Source: Persicaria tinctoria (lineage: Eukaryota; Streptophyta; Magnoliopsida; Caryophyllales; Polygonaceae). From it: 64,000 bases of DNA. Both the position numbers and the translations under genes were made by a program. The DNA lies in the NCBI GenBank assembly GCA_037127255.1, contig JBANSL010000014.1:67811646-67875645 (forward strand). The letters run 5' to 3'. Positions 1 to 9,188 of this stretch are shown piece after piece (the stretch's first letter is position 1; each line of letters starts with the position of its first letter). The notes below the pieces were generated by a model. It saw only the letters and a list, made by a program, of their open reading frames with translations, was not told where the DNA came from and ran no database searches.

Positions 1-819
1 CTTTGTGCGTGTTTTTTATAATGTCTAAAATCCTTAATTAGAAAAAGGTACTCTACGTATTATCAAACACATTGAACTTACACTAAAGCCCGTAGTATCA
101 AAAATTATGGCGATCAAACTTGAAGAGCACTAATGAAGGCATGTGTGAGTTCTAAACAGGATCCAAGAAGAGTCTCTTCTTGGAGTTGGATGACATTATC
201 ACTCTTACGACCTACAATACCTTCTTTTCTTTTTCTTTTTTAATTTCCCATTAGAATAAAAGCCATAAGAATTATTAAAAATATATAATAAAAAAAAGGA
301 TGGAAATTTCATGTAAGATTTATATACAAATATACTATTGTGTTTAAAAAACAATTTAAATCATAAGCACACCAAATCAATTACAGTCAATCAGCAAGTA
401 GTATAAATAGCTACAGTTGCCCAACTTTTGGCTTTTGGTAGCAAAAAACAACACTCCACTAAATAATGAACAAAAGGAGGTTTCAAGGCAAATTCACACC
501 AAGCATGAGATATGCAAAGAGGAACTTCTCCTGTTAATTCTTTCTAGGCCTCCACTTGGAGAGAGCTCTCGTAATGCTTTCTGTCCAGCCAAGGGCTTTG
601 ATGCAGTCGCATTGGCCAAACGATCTTTGCTTGAAGCATTAGCATCTTCCAATTGATGTGCTATTAGACAGATTCTTGTCGATCAGCACAACCCGCCCAG
701 TGAAGTTGCAAGCCCAACTCTACTTGTTGTTCATATATATGGTAATACATATTAAAGGTTTAGGCTCCAATCCATGTTTTCAATTAGTTTGTTAAAGTTC
801 AGTCCTTGTTCAATCTATG
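1..819. other. Intergenic, no gene recognised
   Basis: AT-rich sequence. A 79-codon open frame at 417-656 (+) resembles nothing I recognise and may be the decayed 3' part of the copia element whose LTR follows at 877. No RNA gene is visible. Confidence 0.4.
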
Positions 820-1081
820 ATCTCAATTAGGTAGTTCAAGCTTAGTTGATTCCATCCCCTTTTGCTTGAGGAGGGATGTTGGATGTAACATAGATTGCAT
901 TAGAAAAGTTGTTACAGCAAGCTCATATGTTCTTAGTGTGTATAAATACCACACTCCTGTAACTGAACAACTGATTGAAAAGTAATAACAAAATATACAG
1001 AAATTCCTTTTTCTCTTCTCTCTCGTTTTTCCCTTTCTGTTTCCCGCCATGTCCGAGCACAGTTGAGCTTTGCTTCCTTCA
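820..1081 (+). mobile_element. Ty1-copia remnant: pol tail, polypurine tract and 3' LTR
   Basis: The LTR spans 877-1081. It starts TGTTGGATGT directly after a purine tract (GAGGAGGGA) and ends ...CTTCCTTCA. Just upstream, a frame reading LVDSIPFCLRRDVG looks like the very C-terminal end of a copia polyprotein, as expected immediately before a 3' LTR. The LTR resembles the one at 61998-62193, which shares the same start, a GAGCTT..TTCA end and a TATAAATA-type promoter. The rest of the element to the left is unrecognisable, so this is a truncated old copy. Confidence 0.6.
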
Positions 1082-1659
1082 AGTAGGAAGTGGGATCTCT
1101 TCTTATATCCAATCAGCCCCTTCCTCTCACAGGAATGCAAGATAACCGCATAAAAAATAAGGAGAATAAACACAAGTTACACAACATAGAGTTCCAAGAA
1201 ATTAAAACAAATTTACAGGAAATTTTGATTTTTGGATGTGAAGCATTTACTTGATCGATTTGATCTTATGAAAGCTGTTTTATAATTTAAGAAGATCTTC
1301 TGCTACATTCTTCCCAAACAGAAAGGTTAGTGTTGAGTTTTGTTGATCGACACAGCTGATCGACATGCCTTGTATATGTTGTGGAATCAAAGCTACGTAT
1401 CTAAAACTGTGCATCTAGACTTTAATTAGAAACTCACCATTTTCTATAGAGATGCCCAAAATAGATTGGCCGGCCTCCAATTGCGGCTACAACATATAAT
1501 CTATGAAGATGTCTAGGCAGACAAATAGAAAGTAAGCATATATTTATAATTAGGAAAGAGCACTCACAAAGTAAAAACTAAACAAATATGCAAATGGATC
1601 ATATTTGGCACCTGCAATCATATCACTGAAGTCCAATATCAGCATCTGTTGTAGCAGAG
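1082..1659. other. Intergenic between LTR and GH17 fragment
   Basis: No coding frame of note. It may contain the decayed 3' end of the GH17 fragment on the minus strand. Confidence 0.4.
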
Positions 1660-2228
1660 TGTTCGGCAATATCTACATCCCAGAAATTGACGATAGGTTC
1701 AAGCTATTCCTTTGAGCGAGCAAGTGATTGCAAGAGTATCTGTATCCCAAGGATGTGTAATCCAACCGACTGCAGGCGTAAACTATACTGTGTGCTATAT
1801 CTGCTTTGTCCAATCCTCTCTTGACCCCAGGGCACACCATTTCTCGGGCATATACCTTACGCTTTTAGCAGAGATTAGACCCTTGTTCTCTTGCAATCCA
1901 GAAAGATGAAGCTCGTATTTTGGCTTCCCGTCAAAAGTGAAAAGGTCTCAGTGCCTCTTAAAGTTATCAGGAACAATACTCTTTGCATTCTCTTCAATCA
2001 GGTTGGAGAGATAGACCTTTAGGATGCATGGTTTAAGAGGAGGGGTCACATCCTTACTCAAGACATGTTGTATGAGCTCCTGGTTGAACCACTTCGCGTT
2101 TGTAATGTTGGCGTTCTTATCGCCATCTGTTGTCCACCCAAGCTCTCTAACTATGATCTCAATATCATCAAGAGATAATCCAGATTTGTACATCGCCCAT
2201 ACAAGGATGTCCAAGTTTGCCTAATTGA
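1660..2228 (-). pseudogene. Decayed GH17 beta-1,3-glucanase fragment with X8 (CBM43) tail
   Basis: Reading the minus strand from 2228, an exon begins after a good acceptor (TTTAATTTCAG). It encodes [10 protein letters not shown], then [19 protein letters not shown], then a [10 protein letters not shown] block, a [13 protein letters not shown] block and FKRH. These match the C-terminal half of plant glycoside hydrolase family 17. The Glu of RELGW corresponds to the family's ETGWP/EIGWP catalytic nucleophile. After FKRH the expected Trp codon is TGA. The frame continues DLFTFDGKPKYELHLSG..NKGLISAK and, after a frame change, reads ACSRLDYTSLGYRYSC, which matches the cysteine-containing X8 carbohydrate-binding module. 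A stop near the exon start, several internal stops and at least one frameshift make it non-functional. The N-terminal half of the enzyme is absent; an SCC2 fragment lies where it should be. Confidence 0.75.
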
Positions 2229-2351
2229 CTGAAATTAAAGTAAAAACAAATAAAAAACCAATCCTGATTATTGCTATGATCATCTTTAGAAGACCACCAC
2301 AATTATAACACAAATTCAGTAAACGAATAGCATTGCATAGCAAAACATATA

Positions 2352-2509
2352 TATGTCACATGAATTTTGAGGTACATACGGTTGCAAACTGATGATAAAC
2401 TACGGCGGATTAGATGCAGGTACACCAAGTTGGGATCCATGGTGCAAAATGTATGAAAAGCCATCACATAAGGAAGCATGTAAACTTCTCCCTCCACGTT
2501 ATTTATTTC
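2352..2509 (-). pseudogene. SCC2/NIPBL cohesin-loader exon fragment
   Basis: The minus-strand exon begins at 2509 after a CTAG acceptor and reads EINNVEGEVYMLPYVMAFH and then TFCTMDPNL. A one-base frame change follows, then VPASNPP, a stop, and FIISLQPY. From memory of the family, plant sister-chromatid cohesion protein 2 has a matching stretch (EEGEVR.LPYV..LHAFC.VDPTLC.PASDPSQFVVTLQPY). One stop and one frameshift in about 50 codons mean it cannot encode the cohesin loader. Only this exon is visible. Its neighbours on the same strand come from different genes, so it looks like a captured fragment rather than a gene decayed in place. Confidence 0.6.
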
Positions 2510-4093
2510 CTAGACCCGACAACAACTAAAATCAGATTAAAAAAAACATGATTAAATGGCGAAGAGTCTAACTGCAATATTTTTTTTCTAGTAACCTTGC
2601 ATATTTTTTTCGCAGCGCTTGTGTACAATGGCTAATGACAAAAAACCAAAAGCAGTGATAAGATAAAAGAGCATGCAAGATCCTACTTTCTCCTACTTTC
2701 AGTCTCGTGTTCAATAGTAGCCTACAAGAGCATGTAAGATCCTAAATCAATTAAGAATTAGAGGAATTACTACAATAACAAAAAACCAAAAGCAGTGATA
2801 AGATAAAAGAGAAAGAAAGAGATTTTTTTCCATTTTTATTTTCCTTGACAAACAGAAGTATATTTCATCCTACTAAAAATAAGTTATAATGCAGTTCAGA
2901 GAACATGATTGGATGCAAACTTAGTCACTTTCATTAAATTGGACTGAACATGAATGCTAGTTACATCCTAATCGGGTATCCTAAAGAAATTATGTGATTA
3001 TTCTTTATTTGTCTAGTAAAAATAGTTGTTGTTCAACCCAACCGAGGTGACTGATTGTGAGCATGGAAATGCAGAAAAAATGGAAGCTCGCCACAACAGG
3101 TCTGTCTGGCAGGCCTATATCAGCATGGTTTTACCTTATGACTGACCAAAATGACTTGTCATTTACTTAACAGTGACTTGTTCCATATCAGCATAAACAC
3201 CAAACAGACCCAGCGATGGGTGATTCACATCAAAATGTGGTGATAGTAACATCAGTGGCTGCTGTCACATTCCGCCAATGATGGAGATGAAGAGCAGGAC
3301 TTCAGCAACCAATGGAGATGTAACAAATATAATGAGAAAAATGTATACTCACCTCATGAGTAGGGGAAAAACTTTGTGAATAAACATTCCTTCAGAGGGG
3401 AATGTTTGTGGAGATAAAAATAAAAAAGAATAAAAAATAAAAACCTTGTTTGCTATGTTTTGGTATGGAAGGAAAAAGTTTTCCAGACAACACACCACCT
3501 CTCTGATCAATCAACTGTGCATTTAGAGAGAGCATTTTTTCAGCCAACCATGCTTTACCTCATTTTTCATAGAAAGATAAGGAAAATAATTCCAAATCAA
3601 TTTAGACAAGCATGCAGACTCGTATTTCTACTTAATGTACATGAACATTCTGCCTATTCCATATATACATGCATTTGGATCTCAAAACTTACTATAATTA
3701 TAATCAACAAACTACCAATGAAATATCAATTTTACACTTGAAAAGTTTCACGTATATATGAAACTCAAACTAAGAAATTAACACACAGAAATCCTTTAAA
3801 AATCCGTGTCAACGTCATGCATGTCAATTGCATAGTTGGTATCTTCATTGAGCAGTAAAAAGAAAAGAACTTTATGAGATATACATGTTAGTCCTTCCTA
3901 GATAAATTTCTTGTGCAGTTATAACAATCAATAGCACATATGGACATGATTAAGATTAATTTTTTGATGCAGAGACCTCAACTAACTCTTAAATGCAAAA
4001 AGATTAGGTAATTATAGCATATCAATATGTGCTTTTTCTGTCTTGAAAATTGCATAAGATCTTACTACCATAAACACAGTTGCTAGCAATTAC
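2510..4093. other. AT-rich spacer between captured exons
   Basis: No convincing exon on either strand. The open frame at 3460-3741 (+) has no recognisable domain. A short phrase (AAAAACCAAAAGCAGTGATA) occurs twice, near 2642 and 2778, and marks a small local duplication. Confidence 0.4.
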
Positions 4094-4440
4094 CATGACT
4101 GAACCCGATATGGCAAGCCCTTGGAAAGGTCACCACAAATTCACCAGGATTCTGTACTAACCTAAATCAAAAGATGCAACAAACATGTTAGTATAATTTC
4201 AAAATTACAAACACTAAGGATAAACTTGCAGAAATCTTTCTACAGAAAAAAAAAAATACTAAGCTTTGATTTGATGAATACAAAGAGGATAAACTACTCG
4301 AGACTAATCATTCTATGCAAATAAGACTTTAAACATTGCATAACTATCTTACCTGCAGCATGGAATGCCCTTTCTGGTGACTACTTCAGGTGATAATATA
4401 GTAGTCTTTTCACCCAGGATTGCAAGTGCAGCTACGATAT
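4094..4440 (-). pseudogene. JmjC histone-demethylase fragment (ELF6/REF6-type), two exons
   Basis: The upstream exon (about 4440-4353) reads AALAILGEKTTILSPEVV and then RKGIPCC, ending at a GTAAG donor. The next exon (4161-4094), after a TTGATTTAG acceptor, reads RLVQNPGEFVVTF and then PRACHIGFSHG before a GTAATT donor. Joined across the intron the phase is correct. The product matches the second half of the JmjC dioxygenase core of plant H3K27 demethylases (LLGEKTT..SPEV...GIPCCRLVQNPGEFVVTFPRAYH.GFSHG). The His of FSHG is an Fe(II)-binding ligand in that family. The JmjN region, the rest of JmjC and the zinc fingers are missing, so this is a gene fragment. Its splice sites and reading frame are still clean, which suggests it is younger than the GH17 and SCC2 pieces. 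Confidence 0.7.
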
Positions 4441-4543
4441 GGAGATATGAAGGGTCATGAAATCTCATGGTAAAAAAATCCCCTAGAATTTATCAAAATT
4501 TATGCTATGTTGACAAAATAGCTACTGACAGTGATATGCTTAC

Positions 4544-5115
4544 CAAGGGTATTCATGTTATCTGCATAAGCCTTGTCCTGAATAACCTCCTCAAAAGCAA
4601 TCGGCTAGATATTCAACTTCAAGAAAATCCAAAAATCATCAGAAACACTCGGCGAGTTTGTCCCCTCCAGTCTCGCGCGATCTCTCTTTCCCGGCCCGGC
4701 CCCAAATCTCCATATCACGAATTCTGAACTTACATCGACCCCTCTCCAATCGTCTTTCATCCGCCCTCTTCTTCAGCAGACCTGAGACTCCGCCCTCTTC
4801 TCCGGTGGAACCGAAGCTCGGCACCCCTCTCCCTCCTAGCAATGCCTCCTGCTCCCTAAAAAATCTGACAGTTTCCAAACCTAAACCCTAAAAAATTGAA
4901 AACGGAGGGTGGATGGCTTCAATTTTGACGGAGAGTGGAGGCGCCGGTACCTGGGCTTGGCTTTGCTCCGCCAGAGTCGTCGTCGGGAGCAAGATGTGAG
5001 GAGGTTAGATCTGGTTTTGCGAGAGGCGGTCTTAGAGAGAGAGAGGGTTTTTCAGAGAGTAGAGCATAGCAGTGCTTGTGGCGAGGAGGACGTGGTTATT
5101 CAAAGCGGTTTCTTA
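4544..5115 (-). other. GC-rich leader-like region with one exon-like piece
   Basis: On the minus strand, about 4640-4544 reads PIAFEEVIQDKAYADNMN then TLG and ends at a GTAAGC donor, so it looks like a real exon of an unidentified gene. From 4650 to 5110 the sequence is unusually GC-rich for this window. Read on the minus strand it is rich in CT tracts and CTCTCT runs, like the 5' UTR/first exon of a housekeeping gene. It may be the leader of the same captured transcript that continues into the JmjC exons. I cannot identify a protein. Confidence 0.4.
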
Positions 5116-5410
5116 ATTTTGTAAAGGTAGGACACGTGGCTCATTTTTTTTACACATAGTCTGCTTCTAAAATAACAAGTATAAGGGGTGAATTTTTATA
5201 ATTTTTTTTAAGATTTAATAAATGTTAAATATTTTTGTAAAGTAGGGAAGGTGTTGCAGAAGATCTTGACTGCGTATTTACCATCTCAAAAGCAGAGAAT
5301 ATTATACAACGTGAGAAACAATAGCATTTCTGATTTTTGATATGATGGGTAAATTTTTGTCGGCCTAAAAGAGGCGTATGCTCATATATTGACTAATTAA
5401 AGAACTTCAC
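5116..5410. other. Left edge of the duplicated gene unit A
   Basis: From about 5308 the sequence (GTGAGAAACAATAGCATTTC onward) is paralogous to the sequence upstream of gene B near 8775, so the duplicated unit starts near here. Nothing coding. Confidence 0.5.
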
Positions 5411-6530
5411 CCCGATTAGAATTAGAGTGCAAAATCCGACCCGAACCCGAAAATCTAACCCGGTCGATCCGAAATCGATTGTCTCGAATATCCGAAAATA
5501 TAGTGAAGTATGTCACTGGAAAACAGATCTGCTCCAACCCATTTCGGACCCGAAATCTGAATAACCGATAACCGAAACTAACCCAAATTCGGATGAACCG
5601 AACCGGATTCAACCGAAATCTATTAAGATTCGAACCCGTTATAACTGAAACGTGGAATAAACCGAATTTTAAGATTCATTCTAGTAAAGTTTTGAAAATG
5701 AATATTGAAATAATGAAAACTTGAGACAATCCAATCCCGAATAACCGAAACCCGAAATAACCGAAACATGAGACAACCGAAATCCGAAATAACTGAAACC
5801 CGGGACAACCGAAATCCGAATAACCGAACCCGATACAACCGAAAGCCGAACCCGACCTATCTGAATGACCAAATTATTAGGCATTACCCAAATAACCCGA
5901 AACGAATAACAGAACCCAAGCCCGACCCGACCCGTCCGATTACCACTTGTAATCAGTGGCGGAGCTAGGGGGTGCTCGAGCACCCCCTGGTTCGGAAAAA
6001 AAATACAATTTTTTTTTTGCATATTTTTAGTATTTTTAAGGTAATATAATAACTTTAAATGATATTTTAAACAAAAGTGCTCTCTAGCTCAAGTAAGGAC
6101 AATCAAAAGGTGTTGGGTTCAGATCTCACTTTCTTAACTTTTTATTTGTTTTTACTCTATCATTAATTTTTTTTAATTTCTTTTTATATTTTTTTCTATC
6201 AACCATTTCATTAAAAAATGTCATATTTATGTTTAAATTACATATTAAACCCTTTCTTTCAATATTGAATTAAAAATAATTCTTCATCAATTTTATCTAT
6301 ATACCCGATTTCGCCTATTTTTTTTGTTTCTCTTCTAGTTTTTTTGGTTACTCTCAACTATTTAAATACAAAAAAATATCATTAAAAATAACAATTTTAG
6401 TGTTTTTTCAGTATTTTTTTTACAAAATCTTCTTATCAAGTATACACCCAAAAAATATTTCACGATTTTTTTTAGCACCCCCTACCCAAAATCCTGGCTC
6501 CGCCTGCTTGTAATCCCAATGTGTAGATCA
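5411..6530. repeat. ACCGAA/CCCGAA-rich repetitive element upstream of gene A
   Basis: A run of degenerate ACCGAAA, CCCGAA and AACCGAAATCCG words covers about 5411-5953. It resumes after the hAT insertion at 6507. The same element recurs in each 973-bp unit between genes C and D. The matching position upstream of gene B (8869) lacks it: there the flank runs straight from CTTCACCCC to the GTGTCGATCAGAG side. This makes it an insertion, probably a non-autonomous transposon, though I could not define clean terminal repeats. Confidence 0.5.
5954..6506 (+). mobile_element. Non-autonomous hAT-type element with 8-bp target duplication
   Basis: The element starts CAGTGGCGGAGCTAGGG and ends CCTGGCTCCGCCTG, giving imperfect terminal inverted repeats. 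It is flanked by an exact 8-bp direct repeat CTTGTAAT (5946-5953 and 6507-6514), the hallmark of hAT transposition. The paralogous sequence near 13720 reads ACCATGTAATCCCAATG without the element and serves as the empty site. It has no transposase. A related copy is at 59964-60181. Confidence 0.85.
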
Positions 6531-6604
6531 GAGTGGAATTCTTCATTAAGCATATGATATGTATATATTACAAATGCTGGCATTATACTATAAACAAATA
6601 AATT

Positions 6605-6841
6605 AACAATGCAACTTTTGCAAGGAAGAAATGGTCTAACAAACAAGCACACACGTTGGATTGTAGGTTCCTCTCTACTCTCTAAGACGTGCAGTCAATC
6701 AAGTGCCCCTCAAAGGGAGTTATTCATAACATTTGTTTAACATTTAGAACAACTATAAAAAGCCCAACAAATGATGCATTCTACATCTCATCAACTCCTC
6801 CTCCTCCTCCTCTTGTAAGCTGTATTGTCTAACCATCCAAT
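6605..6841 (+). promoter_or_regulatory. Promoter and 5' UTR of gene A
   Basis: This block is conserved before all copies with an intact 5' end. The TATA box TATAAAA is at 6754-6760, about 82 bp before the ATG. Upstream are GACGTGCAG (6686-6694, an ACGT-core element as bound by bZIP factors) and AGTGCCCCTCAAAGGGAG. The 5' UTR carries a CTCCTCCTCCTCCTC tract. Expression specificity cannot be read from this. Confidence 0.7.
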
Positions 6842-7600
6842 ATGGCTTTCAAGAGCTCCTCCCTCTTGTCCGCTTTGCTTTTCTTGGCTCTTGCGGTTTT
6901 CGCATCTGCTGATTACTACGGATACAGTTCTCCTTCGCCGGTTTACAAATCATCTCCCGTCTATACTCCTTCCCCAGTTTACAAATCATCTCCCGTCTAT
7001 ACTCCTTCCCCAGTGTACTACAAGAAGCCAGCTGTGTACACTCCTTCACCAGTTTATTACAAGAAGCCGGTGTACACTCCTTCTCCAGTGTACTACAAGA
7101 AGCCTGTGTACACCCCTTCACCCGAATACTACGAGTCTCCTGTGTACACTCCCTCTCCAGTGTACTATAAGAAGCCCGTGTATACTCCTTCCCCTGTGTA
7201 CTACAAGTCTCCTGTGTACACCCCTTCCCCGGTGTACTACAAGAAGCCTGTGTACACCCCTTCACCCGAATACTACGAGTCTCCTGTGTACACTCCCTCT
7301 CCAGTGTACTATAAGAAGCCCGTGTATACTCCTTCCCCTGTGTACTACAAGTCTCCTGTGTACACCCCTTCCCCGGTGTACTACAAGAAACCCGTGTACA
7401 CCCCATCGCCAGTGTACTACAAATCTCCAGTGTACACACCATCCCCAGCGTACTACAAGAAACCCGTTTACACTCCATCTGAGGAGTACCACAAGCCAAT
7501 CTACACTCCTAAGCCATACTACAAGGCACCCGTTTACACACCATCTCCAGTTTACACTCCTTCTCCCGTTTACACCCCATCGCCTAAATACGGCTACTAA
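6842..7600 (+). CDS. Extensin-like Pro/Tyr-rich cell-wall protein, copy A
   Basis: A single-exon gene of 252 residues. Residues 1-23 form a typical signal peptide (MAFKSSS, then a Leu/Ala-rich core ending ASA) before DYYGYSSPSP. The mature protein is a tandem of SPSPVYKSSPVYTPSPVYYK-type units rich in Pro, Tyr, Lys and Ser, and ends PSPKYGY. Known of such proteins: Pro after Ser is hydroxylated and O-glycosylated in the secretory pathway, and the Tyr of VYK/YYK motifs is oxidatively cross-linked in the wall. The SPPPP blocks of classical extensins are absent, so I call it extensin-like. A PSEEYHKPIYTPKPYYK block near the C-terminus is shared by the family. The ATG is fixed by the conserved leader and signal peptide. 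Compared with B, D and H it lacks the EKPKYGY ending. A 144-bp internal duplication is listed separately. Confidence 0.9.
   Translation: MAFKSSSLLSALLFLALAVFASADYYGYSSPSPVYKSSPVYTPSPVYKSSPVYTPSPVYYKKPAVYTPSPVYYKKPVYTPSPVYYKKPVYTPSPEYYESPVYTPSPVYYKKPVYTPSPVYYKSPVYTPSPVYYKKPVYTPSPEYYESPVYTPSPVYYKKPVYTPSPVYYKSPVYTPSPVYYKKPVYTPSPVYYKSPVYTPSPAYYKKPVYTPSEEYHKPIYTPKPYYKAPVYTPSPVYTPSPVYTPSPKYGY
7121..7408 (+). repeat. 144-bp tandem duplication inside gene A
   Basis: The block starting CCCGAATACTACGAGTCTCC at 7121 recurs at 7265. The two 144-bp copies are identical by eye over about 130 bp. It encodes 48 residues containing PEYYESPVYTPSP, found in no other copy. The period is a multiple of three, so the frame is kept. 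Confidence 0.85.
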
Positions 7601-8265
7601 GGAAACGAAGAGATTAATCTTGAATTTTCTACGATCGGTGAATCAATTTGTTGCTTGAAACTTTTCTAAATTCCTGAATTTGTTACTCTCATATTTGTAC
7701 TCGATCGTCATACCTAATTATCAATGAATTAATATATTATATTTATATTTTTGGATCATCCAAGTTCATATATATATATATATATATATATATGCCTTTC
7801 TCTGTCCTTTTGTTGTATTGCAAACCTAGCTTTTCTTTTGGTGATCATGAGTTGGGATAAAAGAGATTGCAGATAATGTGAGACAAAGGATTTTTACATG
7901 GATACACCTATGTATGGATGTATTCAAACAATAAATATATCCGATCCAACATAAAAAAAAAATTCATTAAAACATCAAGTAAATACTTTCTCCTAAGGTA
8001 TACAAGTGAGACAAATGGTTTTTACATAAAGCATTGTTTAGGGTAAAATAATTGAGGGGAAAATAGATCGCTCCTGAATAGTAAGCTTTATTTGAGAGAC
8101 AATATAGCTAAACCTAAACCAATCTTAATGATTCAAAAACTATGAACAAGCTAGACCTCAGAGCGCGCAGCAGCGAATTGATGAACAAGATTATCCCGGG
8201 GCGAGCAATCAATAAGAGAAAGCAAGCAACATGAGATGACAGAAAGTAAATGTGGATTGTATTAA
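7601..8265. other. 3' UTR and downstream flank of gene A
   Basis: It holds the family 3' UTR, including TATCAATGAATTAA (a likely near-upstream polyadenylation element) and GGATCATC. A short (TA)n tract lies near 7769-7793. The rest is flank shared with other units. No gene. Confidence 0.6.
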
Positions 8266-8516
8266 GACCATAGTTTTCCCAAAATGAGAAAACAAAATAC
8301 ATATTTTTAAAATTATTTTTATTCAAACTCTAACAACTTCCTCATTTTGAAGATTCGGAATATCATTTAGTTTTAGAAAATATCGCAGATTTTTCTATTT
8401 TTCTTGTTGCTTCTCCATTTTGGAGAATGAGATTGAGTATCTGTTTGGCTAAAAAAAATGCTTAAAATTATCCAAAAACTCTAATCACCAAAATGGAGAA
8501 GCTGATGGGGATGCTC
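8266..8516. mobile_element. PIF/Harbinger-like MITE, TAA target duplication
   Basis: A 251-bp insertion relative to the same place downstream of gene B (10627 region). It is flanked by TAA on both sides (8263-8265, 8517-8519). The ends are loosely inverted: GACCATAG... and ...GGGATGCTC. TNA duplications and a GAGCATCCCC-type end are typical of Harbinger MITEs. It is internally palindrome-rich (CTCCATTTTGGAG). Confidence 0.6.
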
Positions 8517-8570
8517 TAAGTGTAGCAAGTAGTTGTGTTAGCGGGGAAGGAAGGAGATGGCGGAAGCTAG
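8517..8570 (+). pseudogene. Fragment of the downstream membrane-helix exon, unit A
   Basis: GTGTAGCAAGTAGTTGTGT followed by a GGAAGGAAGGAGATGGC block matches the start of the conserved exon downstream of gene B at 10648. Homology stops at about 8565, before the membrane helix, so only the leader survives. Confidence 0.6.
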
Positions 8571-8950
8571 AGAGAGCTCGGCCTTTTTACAACAGCTGGT
8601 CTTCCAACATTCCTACGTTTTCTTTGATGAAACTTGTTATCAGGTTTATTCTTCATTGATATAAAGATTGTTATATGGTTACTTTCATTGATGTTTATCA
8701 TACGAGTTTCTTATCTTGTTTCTCCATTGATGTACATCCTACGAGTTTGTTATCCGGAAATGACTGGAACAACATGAGAAACAATACCATTTCTGATACG
8801 ATGGGTAAACTTTTGGCTGCCTAAAAGAGGCATATGCTCAGATTGTACTAATTAAAGAACTTCACCCCAGTGTGTCGATCAGAGTGGAGCTCTTCATTAA
8901 GCATATGATATGTATATGTTACAAATGCTGGCATTATAGAAACAAATAAA
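8571..8950. other. Spacer between units A and B
   Basis: No coding content. From about 8775 it is paralogous to 5308-5410 and then to the region before gene A's promoter. Confidence 0.5.
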
Positions 8951-9188
8951 TTAACAATTAATGCAACTTTTGCAAGGAAGAAATGGTCTAACAGACAAGC
9001 ACACACGTTGGATTATAGGTTCTTCTCTACTCTATAAGACGTGCAGCCAATTAAGTGCCCTTAAAAGGGGTTCTTCAAAACATTTGATGAACCTTCAGAA
9101 CAACTATAAAATGCCCAATAAATGATGAATTCTACATCTCATCAACTCCTCCCCCTCTTGTAAGCTGTATTGTCTCTAAACATCCAAT
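8951..9188 (+). promoter_or_regulatory. Promoter and 5' UTR of gene B
   Basis: TATAAAA lies at 9105-9111, 78 bp before the ATG. GACGTGCAG (9038-9046) abuts CCAAT (9047-9051), followed by AGTGCCCTTAAAAGGGG. It is closely similar to the promoters of C and H. Confidence 0.7.

Noticed and set aside
6849..7499. Antisense 216-codon frame over gene A (equivalents over other copies)
   Set aside because: Same cause: the repeat avoids stops on the reverse strand. No promoter or conserved start.
6825..7658. 277-codon frame overlapping gene A in another phase (and similar frames over B, C, D, E, G, H)
   Set aside because: It is opened by the simple codon repeat, starts at a non-ATG codon, lacks a signal peptide and known domains, and its amino acids simply mirror the repeat in another phase.
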